From positions 2,976,001-3,040,000 of the forward strand of contig NZ_NEVJ01000003.1 in assembly GCF_002261425.1 (NCBI RefSeq): DNA of 64,000 nucleotides, written 5' to 3'. Numbering within the stretch: the first letter of the stretch is position 1; the number at the start of each line of letters is the position of its first letter. The notes beneath the pieces were generated by a model, which was not told where the DNA came from, made no database searches, and was given only the letters and a program-made list of their open reading frames with translations. A program made the position numbers and the translations under genes. Source of the stretch: Bordetella genomosp. 9. GTDB lineage: Bacteria > Pseudomonadota > Gammaproteobacteria > Burkholderiales > Burkholderiaceae_B. This document shows, in pieces, positions 1 through 8,248 of this stretch.

Positions 1-1293
1 CTTGCCCTTGATCTCGACGGTCTCCATCTGCACTTTCTCGGAATACTCGTGGGATATGTCTCCGTTGCGGGTATCGCGCAGGTAGACCTCCATATGCACA
101 CGTTCCCAGGATTCGGGCGGATCGGCCTCGCATTCAGACGGGTTGCGCGGCAGCAACCGGTCACCCGCGTTCCAGGTGACGTCCGGATATTCGACGTGAC
201 CATTGCGATAGGTCGGCATCACGTAGCAATAACGGATCTTGCCGTTGGTCCGCACAGGCTGGAAAAAGCTCTCGCCCTGCTCCACCTGGACCAGTTCCTT
301 GCCCTTCCATTTCGCGATGGTCACATAGTGATCGCAGCAACCGTCGCGTTGAAAATCCCACACCAGTTTGTTGGCGGCATCGAAGTTCGGCGACGTCATG
401 TTTTCCATGGTGGCGCTGACGTCGTCGAACTTGCCCGTCGCGGGCTCGTAGATCCATGCGCTAGTGGGAATATTGGGACCGGCGGGCAGGAACTGGGCCA
501 GCGTCAGATCCGGCCAGCCATCGAAATTGATGTCCGGGGTTTCCGGCACGAAGATGCGGCACGTGCCAACCGAATCGGTGGGCAGCGCCTGCACCAGCCT
601 GCCGTCCTTGTACAAGCGGACCTGGGTCACATGCGGCACGTCGGTGGCGCAGCCGCCGCCAGAGTCGGGCATGCGGTCCGCGGCCAGGCGGATTTCATAA
701 GGGAAGGCATGCGCGCCCGGCGCGGGGCCCAAGGTTAAGGGCAGACTGCGCTTGCCATCGGGGCTGGCCCAGGTTCCCGTCCAGCCGGCGCCATCGGGAC
801 GCATCTCCCAACGCCCGGTCACGGGCTCGTCCTTGCCGGCGGCGGTCTGGTCGTATTCCTGCATGCCCACGCCATTGGCTTGCCAGCTGCCATCGAGCCG
901 CAGCTTCAATATCTTGTTCGAATCGCAAGGCTCGTAGCAGTAGTTGCCGGACACGTGATCGGCGACACGCTTGAATTCGACGCGGATCTCGCGACCGGAG
1001 ATCGCGCCCTGATAAGACGCCGACCAGGCAGGGAATTCGACAGCCGGCGATGTGGGCATGGTCGTCGTCGCGGCCGGAACGACGGGAGGAGCAGCAGCCG
1101 GCGCCGTGGTCGGACCGGTGGGCGAGGCTGGAGCCGGCACATAGGCGTGAGCCGCCGCGCCCTGGGCCTGTGCATGCGCGGCCGGCAGTGCCAGCATGGC
1201 GGCGGCCAACAGCACCAGCTGGGCGCAACGGCCCGCGCGGCGTATTGGAGCCAAGTCCCGCCTGGAACGGCGGCGAAAAATCGGGCTGCTCAT
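1..1293 (-). CDS. Exported protein, XAC2610/FG-GAP-like (3' end outside window)
   Basis: An open frame reads from ATG at 1293 off the left edge of the window: 431 codons with no stop, so the C-terminus is missing. Residues 1-42 look like a signal peptide with a long arginine-rich n-region, a leucine/alanine core and a likely cut after AHA. An Ala/Pro/Thr-rich linker follows. The middle holds a DINFDGWPDL segment, an Asp/Asn-rich loop of the calcium-binding type, and then an aromatic-rich domain with a Cys-Cys pair (DGCCDHY). This arrangement recalls XAC2610-related periplasmic proteins, some of which inhibit lysozyme-type effectors; that link is inferred from motif style only. No neighbour helps to define its role. 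The reading frame is secure, the function is not. Confidence 0.7.
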   Translation of the reverse strand, partial: MSSPIFRRRSRRDLAPIRRAGRCAQLVLLAAAMLALPAAHAQAQGAAAHAYVPAPASPTGPTTAPAAAPPVVPAATTTMPTSPAVEFPAWSASYQGAISGREIRVEFKRVADHVSGNYCYEPCDSNKILKLRLDGSWQANGVGMQEYDQTAAGKDEPVTGRWEMRPDGAGWTGTWASPDGKRSLPLTLGPAPGAHAFPYEIRLAADRMPDSGGGCATDVPHVTQVRLYKDGRLVQALPTDSVGTCRIFVPETPDINFDGWPDLTLAQFLPAGPNIPTSAWIYEPATGKFDDVSATMENMTSPNFDAANKLVWDFQRDGCCDHYVTIAKWKGKELVQVEQGESFFQPVRTNGKIRYCYVMPTYRNGHVEYPDVTWNAGDRLLPRNPSECEADPPESWERVHMEVYLRDTRNGDISHEYSEKVQMETVEIKGK

Positions 1294-1581
1294 GGTGACT
1301 TATCTTTGTGGTTGAGCATGCGGATATATCACGCCGCCACTGTTGAGAGTTCGACAAATTGTCAGCGTTGCTGCGGACTGCGCCCACACACAGGTTGCCG
1401 CGTCCGGTTGGTCGGCCAACACCTGCGCCACGGGCTTCCTTGGCCTGCCGGTACCCCGAGCCTCCCAACTGTCTCGTATTTTGGCTGCGTGTCTCACCGC
1501 CCGTAGCCACGGACTGAGCTGCTTTATCATGGCGGTGTATGCCGCGCCATCCGGGCGACCGGCAGTTTTTCCTCATCCGCC

Positions 1582-2370
1582 ATGCCATCACAAGACACCT
1601 TCACTGTCGCCGGCCGCACCTTCCGGTCCCGCCTGCTCGTCGGCACGGGCAAGTACAAGGATTTCGAGCAGACCCGCCAGGCGCTGGACGCCAGCGGCTG
1701 CGACATCGTCACGGTGGCCATCCGCCGCGTGAACCTGGGCCAGAACGCCAACGAGCCCAGCCTGCTGGATTTCGTGCCGCCGTCGCGCTTCACCTACCTG
1801 CCCAACACCGCCGGCTGCTACACGGCGGATGAAGCCGTGCGCACGCTGCGCCTGGCGCGTGAACTGCTGGACGGCCACGACCTGGTCAAGCTGGAAGTGC
1901 TGGGCGATCCGCACACCCTTTTCCCCAACATGCCGGAAACGCTGAAGGCCACGGAAGCCCTGGTCAAGGATGGCTTCAAGGTCATGGTCTACTGCACCGA
2001 CGATCCCATCCAGGCCCGCATGCTGGAAGATCTGGGCGCCGTCGCCGTCATGCCGCTGGCGTCGCTGATCGGCTCCGGCATGGGCATCCTGAACCCGTGG
2101 AACCTGCGCCTGATCCTGGACCAGGCCCGCGTGCCGGTGCTGGTCGACGCCGGCGTCGGCACAGCATCGGACGCCGCCATCGCCATGGAGCTGGGTTGCC
2201 ACGGCGTGCTGATGAACACCGCCATCGCCGGCGCCCAGGATCCCATTCTGATGGCCAGCGCCATGAAGAAAGCCGTGGAAGCCGGCCGCGAAGCCTTCCT
2301 GGCCGGACGCGTGCCGCGCAAGCTCTACAGCGCCGCGCCGTCTTCGCCGACGGAAGGCCTGCTGAAATGA
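1582..2370 (+). CDS. thiG: Thiazole synthase ThiG
   Basis: ThiG builds the thiazole phosphate half of thiamine from 1-deoxy-D-xylulose 5-phosphate, dehydroglycine (or iminoglycine) and the thiocarboxylate on ThiS. The 262-residue product has the usual length and TIM-barrel sequence: the Schiff-base lysine falls in [10 protein letters not shown] (K103), and the phosphate-binding segment [11 protein letters not shown] lies near residues 188-198. The ATG at 1582 gives the expected N-terminus just before the conserved [15 protein letters not shown] segment. The stop overlaps the thiD start (ATGA), so the two are translationally coupled. No thiS frame and no convincing TPP riboswitch are visible in the 288 bp upstream. 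Confidence 0.96.
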   Translation: MPSQDTFTVAGRTFRSRLLVGTGKYKDFEQTRQALDASGCDIVTVAIRRVNLGQNANEPSLLDFVPPSRFTYLPNTAGCYTADEAVRTLRLARELLDGHDLVKLEVLGDPHTLFPNMPETLKATEALVKDGFKVMVYCTDDPIQARMLEDLGAVAVMPLASLIGSGMGILNPWNLRLILDQARVPVLVDAGVGTASDAAIAMELGCHGVLMNTAIAGAQDPILMASAMKKAVEAGREAFLAGRVPRKLYSAAPSSPTEGLLK

Positions 2371-3176
2371 TCCCCAACGCGCTCTCCATCGCCGGCGTCG
2401 ATCCTTCCGGCGGCGCGGGCGTGCTGGCCGACGTCAAGGCCATGAGCGCGCTGGGCGCCTACGGCTGCGCGGTGATCGCCGCACTGACGGCGCAGAACAC
2501 CGAAGGCGTGAGCGAAGTCGCGCCGGTCCCGCCGGCCTTCGTGGGGCGGCAGATCGACACGCTGTTCGCGGACGTCCGCATCGATGCGGTCAAGATCGGC
2601 ATGCTTGGCCAGCAGGCCGTCATCCAGGTGGTGGCGGAGAAACTGGCCCGCTGGCATCCGCCGCACGTGATCCTGGACCCTGTCATGGTCGCCAAGAGCG
2701 GCGACCTGCTGCTCGAAAAGGCGGCGGTGGGCACGCTGCGCGAAGCTCTGTTGCCCCAGGCGACGGTGCTGACGCCCAACCTGCCCGAAGCCGGCGTGCT
2801 GCTGGACGAACGCCCGGTGGAAACCGTCAAGGAAATGCGCCGCGTCGCCGAGCGCCTGCGCAACAGGATGGCCTACGACGGCCAGCGCTGGGTCATGCTC
2901 AAGGGCGGGCACCTGCCCGGCGAGGAAACCATCGACCTGCTGCACGACGGCGACCGCATGCTCGAACTGCCCGGCGGCCGCATCGCCACCCGCAACACCC
3001 ACGGCACCGGGTGCACGCTGTCCGCCGCCCTGGCGGCGCTGATTCCGCAGACCGGCGACGTGCCGGAAGCCGCCCGCCGCGCCAAGGCGTATCTGACCGA
3101 AGCCATCCGCCACGCCGATCGCCTGGACGTGGGCAAGGGCCACGGCCCGGTCCATCATTTCCATGCGTGGTGGTAG
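2367..3176 (+). CDS. thiD: Hydroxymethylpyrimidine/phosphomethylpyrimidine kinase ThiD
   Basis: ThiD phosphorylates HMP and then HMP-phosphate to HMP-pyrophosphate, the pyrimidine half of thiamine, in the cytosol. The 269-residue protein belongs to the ribokinase-like PfkB fold. The substrate loop VDPSGGAG is at residues 11-18, KIGML at about 76-80, and the anion-hole/catalytic THGTGC at 211-216. The ATG at 2367 overlaps the thiG stop by four bases, which fixes the start. With thiG it forms a two-gene thiamine unit. Size and motifs match the bacterial family, with no thiamine-phosphate synthase domain fused. Confidence 0.96.
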   Translation: MIPNALSIAGVDPSGGAGVLADVKAMSALGAYGCAVIAALTAQNTEGVSEVAPVPPAFVGRQIDTLFADVRIDAVKIGMLGQQAVIQVVAEKLARWHPPHVILDPVMVAKSGDLLLEKAAVGTLREALLPQATVLTPNLPEAGVLLDERPVETVKEMRRVAERLRNRMAYDGQRWVMLKGGHLPGEETIDLLHDGDRMLELPGGRIATRNTHGTGCTLSAALAALIPQTGDVPEAARRAKAYLTEAIRHADRLDVGKGHGPVHHFHAWW

Positions 3177-3233
3177 GCCGGCGACGCAAATCGGTACAAT
3201 TGCCCAGCCTCCGAACTCTTCATTCCCGCTGTC

Positions 3234-3914
3234 ATGAACGCTTCCACTCTGCCCGACGTCGAAAAAGCCCGCTTCAATATGGTGGAACAGCAGATCCGTC
3301 CCTGGGACGTGCTGGACGAAACCGTGCTGGACGCCCTGTTCAAGGTGCGCCGCGAGCTGTTCGTGCCGCCCGCCCTGCGATCGCTGGCGTTCTCGGACCT
3401 TGAAATTCCCCTGCAGATCAACGCGGTGGACACCCGTGAAAGCATGCTGGCGCCCAAGGTCGAAGCGCGCCTGGCCCAGGAGCTGCTGCTGGCGCCCACC
3501 GATGCGGTGCTGGAAATCGGTACGGGCTCGGGCTACCAGGCGGCCCTGCTGGCCGAACTGGCGCAGCAGGTGACCACGGTCGAAATCGACAGCCGCCTGG
3601 CGGCCTTCGCCCAGCAGAACCTGCAGTTGAACAACATCGCCAACGTCAAGATCGAAACCGGCGACGGGCGCAACGGCTGGGGAACGACCGAATACGACGC
3701 CATCCTGCTGACAGGCTCGGTTCCGGTGGTGCCGGACGGGCTGAAATACCAGTTGCGCATCGGCGGCCGCCTGGTGGTGGTGGTCGGCACGGCCCCGGTC
3801 ATGACCGCCTGTCGCATCACGCGCACGACGGCCGCCAGCTTCGAAACGGTGAACCTGTTCGAAACGGTCATCAAGCCGCTGCGCGGCGCGACCGTGTCGC
3901 AGTTCAAGTTCTAA
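3234..3914 (+). CDS. Pcm-like protein-L-isoaspartate O-methyltransferase family protein
   Basis: This 226-residue SAM-dependent methyltransferase belongs to the protein-L-isoaspartate methyltransferase family, which repairs isomerised aspartyl residues. The SAM-binding motif I, EIGTGSGYQAALLAEL, starts at residue 94, and the acidic end of strand beta-2 (TTVEIDSR) follows it. The N-terminal half (FNMVEQQIRPWDVLD, RRELFVPP) is the typical substrate-side cap. Proteins of this exact type in Bordetella relatives are often annotated only as PCMT family, and the true substrate may differ from canonical Pcm. It stands alone 57 bp after thiD and converges on rfaE2. Confidence 0.88.
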   Translation: MNASTLPDVEKARFNMVEQQIRPWDVLDETVLDALFKVRRELFVPPALRSLAFSDLEIPLQINAVDTRESMLAPKVEARLAQELLLAPTDAVLEIGTGSGYQAALLAELAQQVTTVEIDSRLAAFAQQNLQLNNIANVKIETGDGRNGWGTTEYDAILLTGSVPVVPDGLKYQLRIGGRLVVVVGTAPVMTACRITRTTAASFETVNLFETVIKPLRGATVSQFKF

Positions 3915-3924
3915 GCGGCCTTGC

Positions 3925-3943
3925 GGGCGCCCCCCAGGCGCCC
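3925..3943. terminator. GC-rich hairpin between convergent genes
   Basis: GGGCGCC, a 5-base loop, then GGCGCCC form a perfect 7-bp stem in the 43 bp between the convergent Pcm-like gene and rfaE2. There is no T-run on either side, so it could only be a weak bidirectional or Rho-assisted terminator. Confidence 0.4.
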
Positions 3944-3957
3944 CTCCAGGCGGCCTG

Positions 3958-4443
3958 CTAAGCGCCCTGTATCTTGCGCACTAGCGACGTGGTCGATCGC
4001 TGGAATTCGAAGGGCACCGCCACCGCGCGGCCGCCCCAGCTCCGGACCAGCGCGGTTTCCGGCAGCGTCTCCATATCGTAGTCGCCGCCCTTGACGATGA
4101 TGTCGGGCCGCAGCTGCGCGATCAGCGCCACGGGCGTGTCTTCGTCAAAGCACGTGACCGCGTCCACGCAGGCCAGCGCCGCCAGCAAGGCGGCGCGATC
4201 GTCCTGGCTGTTCAGCGGCCGCTCGGGCCCCTTGGCCAGGCGGCGCGCCGATGCATCCGTATTCACCGCCACGATCAGGGACGCGCCCAGCTGGGCGCTT
4301 TCGTCCAGATAGGTGACGTGGCCGCGATGCAGGATGTCGAACACGCCGTTGGTGAACACCAGCGGGCGCGGCAGGCGGCCGTCGGCAAGCGCGTCCAGGC
4401 ATTGCCGAGGGGTCAGGATTTTCGATTCGAAGCGGGCTGTCAT
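3958..4443 (-). CDS. rfaE2: D-glycero-beta-D-manno-heptose 1-phosphate adenylyltransferase
   Basis: The product makes ADP-D-glycero-beta-D-manno-heptose, the precursor of ADP-L-glycero-D-manno-heptose used for the LPS inner core. The 161-residue protein is the cytidylyltransferase-like half alone: TNGVFDILHRGH at residues 31-42 carries the HxGH nucleotide-binding signature. No sugar-kinase domain is fused, unlike E. coli HldE, so the kinase step must be encoded elsewhere, as is normal in betaproteobacteria. The ATG at 4443 gives a typical N-terminus. It lies 70 bp downstream of the diiron protein on the same strand. Confidence 0.93.
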   Translation of the reverse strand: MTARFESKILTPRQCLDALADGRLPRPLVFTNGVFDILHRGHVTYLDESAQLGASLIVAVNTDASARRLAKGPERPLNSQDDRAALLAALACVDAVTCFDEDTPVALIAQLRPDIIVKGGDYDMETLPETALVRSWGGRAVAVPFEFQRSTTSLVRKIQGA

Positions 4444-4513
4444 GCCCGCATTTTAGATCGGTCGGCGCCGCCGGTCGTCACCCACCCGACGGCGCAGCCG
4501 GCGGCGGCCGTCC

Positions 4514-5425
4514 TCAGCCGAGTACCAGCGAGGACATGCCGCGCGCGTCGGCAGCACGGTCCATCACCGCATCGCCGCCCCGCTCCACCAGCGCCACGAC
4601 TTCCTTGCGATAGCGGTTCAGATCCTTCACCGATTCGAAGCTGCGGTCCAGCAGCCTGGAAAGGATATGCAGGATGCGGTCGCCGACCTTCTTTTCCCAC
4701 ACGCCGTCGAAGCGGATCTGCGTATCCAGCCAGCGCTCCAGCCAGCCCGGTTCGGGCAGGCGCGATTGCACCGTATCGTTGGGGAACAGGCCCTTGTTCA
4801 CGTGCAGGTTGGTCGGGTGCATGGCCTGCGACGTGCGGCTGGCAGACGCCATCAGCATGCCGATCTTGGAAAAGGCCAGCCGCGCCTGCGCCTGCGTCGT
4901 CGCGCCACGTTCGAACAACGCGCGGCGCATGTACTGCAGGTAGGCGCCGGCATGGCGCGCCTCGTCCTGCGAGATGGTCTTGTAGATGGCCTGGATGACG
5001 GGTTCGGTGTGCCAGCTGGCGGCGCAGCGGTACCAGTGGTTCAGGCGTATTTCGCCGCAGAAGTGCAGCATCAGGGTTTCCAGCGGCGGCGCCGGATCGA
5101 ATTCGAAGCGCACCTTGTGCAGCTCTTCCTCGGTCGGCATCAGGTCGGGACGGAAGCGGCGCAGGTATTCGATCAATACCAGGGAATGCTTCTGTTCCTC
5201 GAAAAACCACACCGACATGAAAGCGGAAAAATCGCTGTCGCCGTGATTGTCGCGCAGGAACATTTCCGTGGCCGGCAGGGCCGCCCATTCCGTGATGGCG
5301 TTCATTTTGATCGTCCGCGCCTGCTCATCGGACAGCTTGGCGCCATCGAAGTCATCCCACGGAATGTCGGTAGACATATTCCAGCGCACGGCTTCCATGG
5401 ATTTGAAAAGTTGCGGATAAAGCAT
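4514..5425 (-). CDS. Ferritin-like diiron protein (acyl-ACP desaturase/RNR R2-like fold)
   Basis: The 303-residue protein carries what looks like a complete diiron set: E46 in a first helix, E77-Q-K-H80, E125 (CGEIRLNHWY) and E155-A-R-H158, the pattern Glu...ExxH...Glu...ExxH of ferritin-like oxygenases and desaturases. Predicted mainly helical; no signal peptide or membrane segment is evident. Relatives are usually annotated as ferritin-like domain proteins with no established substrate; hydroxylation or desaturation is plausible but unproven. It stands alone between ubiB and rfaE2, and a 16-bp perfect inverted repeat lies 34 bp upstream of its start. A link to oxygen-dependent ubiquinone hydroxylation is tempting from position only. 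Confidence 0.8.
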   Translation of the reverse strand: MLYPQLFKSMEAVRWNMSTDIPWDDFDGAKLSDEQARTIKMNAITEWAALPATEMFLRDNHGDSDFSAFMSVWFFEEQKHSLVLIEYLRRFRPDLMPTEEELHKVRFEFDPAPPLETLMLHFCGEIRLNHWYRCAASWHTEPVIQAIYKTISQDEARHAGAYLQYMRRALFERGATTQAQARLAFSKIGMLMASASRTSQAMHPTNLHVNKGLFPNDTVQSRLPEPGWLERWLDTQIRFDGVWEKKVGDRILHILSRLLDRSFESVKDLNRYRKEVVALVERGGDAVMDRAADARGMSSLVLG

Positions 5426-5458
5426 GGTCTTGGTCCGAAATTAATTTAAGTATCCCCC

Positions 5459-5497
5459 GCGCTCGTGCCGCCAGATTTAGGCTGGCGGCACGAGCGC
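5459..5497. repeat. 16-bp perfect inverted repeat upstream of the diiron gene
   Basis: The arms 5459-5474 and 5482-5497 are exact reverse complements (GCGCTCGTGCCGCCAG) around a 7-base loop. It sits between the ubiB stop and the diiron-protein start, both on the minus strand. In the plus orientation it is followed by a short T-run (5503-5507), but no plus-strand gene needs termination here. It may be a terminator for ubiB read-through, a 5' leader hairpin, or an RNA-stability element. Confidence 0.7.
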
Positions 5498-5656
5498 GCC
5501 CCGTTTTTAGATTTGGCATGCGCACGCGAGACTAGGACGTGCACAAGGCGACGGCGCGAAAGCCCATACGCGGGTTTCCTTTATCGCCGTTGCATGCGAA
5601 GGCGTGATGACAGATTCATGGCAGAACCATGACGCGCACCCCACATGGAGGCGCGC

Positions 5657-7213
5657 TCAGCGCGTGGACAGCCAGATGATCAGGGCCACCCCGACAGCCA
5701 GCACGGCCGCGACGACCGACAGCAGCCGGTTCGTATGCTGTTGCGCCTTGCGCAGCTGGGCCAGCTCCAGCAGCACGGCCGGCTCCACATTGGGCCGGTT
5801 CAGGCGGTCATGCACCAGCCGTGGAATGGCCGGCAGGATCTGCGACCATTGCGCGGCTTCCTTCTCCATCTGTTTTTTCAGCCCGGCCATGCCGATCCGT
5901 TCGCGCATCCAGCGCTCCAGGTACGGTTTGGCGGTCTTCCATAGATCCAGGTCCGGATCCAGTTCGCGGCCCAGCCCTTCCACGTTCAGCAGCGTCTTCT
6001 GCAGCAGGACCAGTTGCGGCTGGATCTCCACATTGAAGCGCCGCGACGTCTGGAACAGGCGCAGCAACACCTGGCCCAGCGAGATCTCGGAGAGCGGCCG
6101 GTCGAAATAAGGTTCGCATACCGCGCGCACGGCGCCTTCCAGCTCTTCTTCGCGCGTGTCGGACGGCACCCAGCCGGATTCGATGTGCAACTGGGCGACG
6201 CGCCGGTAATCGCGACGGAAAAAGGCCAGGAAATTCTGCGCCAGGTAGTTCTTGTCGAACTCGGACAGGGAACCGACGATGCCGAAATCCAGCGCGATAT
6301 AGTGGCCCAGCGTATCGGCCCGATCCGACACGTAGATGTTGCCGGGATGCATGTCGGCGTGGAAAAACCCGTCGCTGAAAACCTGCGTGAAGAAGATCTC
6401 CACGCCGGTGCGCGCCAGCTTCTGGATGTCGATGCCGGCGTCGCGCAGGCGTTCGATCTGGCCCACCGGAATGCCGTACATGCGCTCCATGGTGAAGACC
6501 GTGTTGGCGGTGAATTCCCAGATCACCTCCGGCACGATCAGCATGCTGCCGCGGCCGCTTTCCGGGCCGAAGTTGCGCCGCAGCTGGCTGCAGTTCGACG
6601 CCTCGCGCACCAGGTCCAGTTCATCGTGCAGATACTTGTCGAACTCCGCCACGACCTCGCGCGGCTTGAGCCGGCGGCCGTCCGGGCCCAGGCGCTCGAT
6701 GACCGACGCCAGGGTGCGCAGCAGCGTCAGGTCTTTTTCGATGATGTCGAGCATGCCGGGACGCAGCACCTTGACCGCGACTTCGCGGCCATCGTGCAGC
6801 ACCGCGAAGTGCACCTGCGCGATGGAAGCCGAGGCCACCGGATCGACTTCGAAATGCTTGAACAGCGTGGCCGGCGGCGCGCCCAGCGCGGCCTGTATGC
6901 ACTGCGCCGCCTGTTCCGACGGGAACGGCGGAACGCGGTCCTGCAGGAGCGCGAGTTCCGCCGCGATGTCTGCGGGAATCAGGTCGCGCCGCGTCGACAG
7001 CACCTGGCCGAACTTGACGAAGATGGGCCCCAGCGATTCCAGCGCGCGGCGCAGCCGGACGCCGCGCGGCGCGGTCGGCTTGCGCCGGCCGAAGCGCGTG
7101 ATGCGCAACAACAGCGTCGCCAGCGGGTGGTTCAGGCTGGACAGCACCAGGTCATCCAGGCCGTAGCGCATGGCCACGACAACGATGCGGATAAAGCGAA
7201 GGATGGTCAGCAT
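5657..7213 (-). CDS. ubiB: Ubiquinone biosynthesis regulatory protein kinase-like UbiB
   Basis: UbiB is an atypical protein-kinase-like ATPase needed for coenzyme Q synthesis, acting at the inner membrane. The 518-residue protein has all family hallmarks: the KxGQ motif (KFGQ, residues 67-70), an Ala-rich loop in place of the glycine loop (ASASIAQVH, 127-135), the conserved lysine in VAVKVL (K148), HADMHPGN at 285-292 and DFG at 309-311. A hydrophobic C-terminal segment (about 494-514) is the membrane anchor. It starts only 3 bp after the ubiJ stop, so the two are co-transcribed, matching the ubiE-ubiJ-ubiB order known from E. coli. Confidence 0.97.
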   Translation of the reverse strand: MLTILRFIRIVVVAMRYGLDDLVLSSLNHPLATLLLRITRFGRRKPTAPRGVRLRRALESLGPIFVKFGQVLSTRRDLIPADIAAELALLQDRVPPFPSEQAAQCIQAALGAPPATLFKHFEVDPVASASIAQVHFAVLHDGREVAVKVLRPGMLDIIEKDLTLLRTLASVIERLGPDGRRLKPREVVAEFDKYLHDELDLVREASNCSQLRRNFGPESGRGSMLIVPEVIWEFTANTVFTMERMYGIPVGQIERLRDAGIDIQKLARTGVEIFFTQVFSDGFFHADMHPGNIYVSDRADTLGHYIALDFGIVGSLSEFDKNYLAQNFLAFFRRDYRRVAQLHIESGWVPSDTREEELEGAVRAVCEPYFDRPLSEISLGQVLLRLFQTSRRFNVEIQPQLVLLQKTLLNVEGLGRELDPDLDLWKTAKPYLERWMRERIGMAGLKKQMEKEAAQWSQILPAIPRLVHDRLNRPNVEPAVLLELAQLRKAQQHTNRLLSVVAAVLAVGVALIIWLSTR

Positions 7214-7216
7214 CGT

Positions 7217-7924
7217 TCAGGCGCCGCCTTGACGCTGGACCGCGGCATGGTGTCTGTCCTCGATCTTGCCCAGGCGGGCCTGCAATGCGGCAACGCGCGC
7301 CTGGACGGCGTCCAGCGCCGCGGTCGCCCGGCCGATATCGGCCGGCAAGGCCTGCAGCAGCGGGCGCGGCGTCAGCACGGGCTGTTCGTGCCCCAGGTAC
7401 TCCACCAGGTTGTTGCGCAGCCGCGTCGCAGCGCCGCGCAGCCCGGCGGACAGCGCGCGCGCGCCGGCGACCATGCGCCCAGCCGGGATATCGCCGAACC
7501 AGCGGGCCAGGTCGTCTTCCACGTCCCAGCGCAACTGCGCGGCCAGTTCGGCCACTACCTGCGCCAGGCCCGCGTCGCCGGAGATATGCATCATGTCGGC
7601 GACGGCATCGGCGCGTGCGCGGGCGGCCGCGGCGGCGTCACCGGGGCTGGCATCGGCGGCATCGGGCTGAAACAGGCGCGCGAAACTGAACCGCGCGGGA
7701 TCCGCCGTCAGGGTGACGTCCGGAACCACCGCCGGGTCGGCCAGATCCGCATGGCCTTCGCTATCGATCGTCAGGGAAAGCTTGAAGGCGCCCACGGCCA
7801 GGCGTACCGTCTTGCCGGCGTGGCGGGCCAGGCGCGCGCGCGCCCAGTCTTCCCGCCGTAGCAGAGCGTTCAGCGCGCTGACGGCCGGGCGACCGGGGTC
7901 GGGCAAGGCAGGGATAGGCAGCAT
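7217..7924 (-). CDS. ubiJ: Ubiquinone biosynthesis accessory factor UbiJ
   Basis: UbiJ is the lipid-binding SCP2-type subunit of the soluble Ubi complex that carries hydrophobic ubiquinone intermediates. The 235-residue protein begins with an SCP2-like domain (about residues 15-120, with LTIDSEGHADLADP and DVTLTADPARF), continues into a middle helical region (RWDVEDDLARWFGD) and ends with a short coiled-coil stretch (about 190-225). The identification rests on this pattern and on its position directly upstream of ubiB. Alanine-rich insertions (SPGDAAAAARARADAVA) make it a little longer than E. coli UbiJ. Confidence 0.93.
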   Translation of the reverse strand: MLPIPALPDPGRPAVSALNALLRREDWARARLARHAGKTVRLAVGAFKLSLTIDSEGHADLADPAVVPDVTLTADPARFSFARLFQPDAADASPGDAAAAARARADAVADMMHISGDAGLAQVVAELAAQLRWDVEDDLARWFGDIPAGRMVAGARALSAGLRGAATRLRNNLVEYLGHEQPVLTPRPLLQALPADIGRATAALDAVQARVAALQARLGKIEDRHHAAVQRQGGA

Positions 7925-8011
7925 GAATATACGACGTGGCGCCAGCGCGCCATGGGTGATCAGACCACAAGTTTAACCGGCAGCCAGCGCCACTCAGTAG
8001 GGCGAGAAAAT

Positions 8012-8167
8012 ACCCCCACGCTGCGCCGGTAAACCGGCTCGCTGCCCCCCGAGGGGGCCTTTTCGCCTTGGGGCGGCCCGGCGGCGCATAAAACCCCCAC
8101 GCTGCGCCGGTAAACCGGCTCGCTGCCCCCCGAGGGGGCTTTTTCGCCTTGGGGCGGCCCGGCGGCG
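8012..8167. repeat. Two direct copies of a 75-bp palindromic intergenic repeat
   Basis: Copies at 8012-8086 and 8093-8167 differ at a single base (C versus T in the run after GGGGG). Each contains two short inverted repeats: CCGGTAAACCGG, and GCCCCC-CGA-GGGGGC followed by TTTTCGCC. It lies between the ubiJ start and the Tim44-like stop and encodes nothing credible. The form resembles REP/terminator-like repeats dispersed in Bordetella-type genomes; that recollection would need a genome-wide search. Confidence 0.85.
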
Positions 8168-8195
8168 AAAAAAAGCCGGCCCCAATGGAGCCGGC
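8168..8195 (-). terminator. Rho-independent terminator of the Tim44-like gene
   Basis: On the minus strand a GCCGGC stem (8195-8190 paired with 8180-8175, 9-base loop) is followed directly by seven T residues (8174-8168). It lies 53 bp after the Tim44-like stop codon, so ubiJ-ubiB probably need their own promoter. Confidence 0.88.
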
Positions 8196-8248
8196 GTGAG
8201 GGCGGTTGCCCGAGCAAGGCGAACCGCGGAAGCACGGGAAAAACCGGA

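Noticed and set aside
1294..1581. TPP riboswitch before thiG
   Set aside because: No conserved core sequence elements or matching helices could be found by eye.
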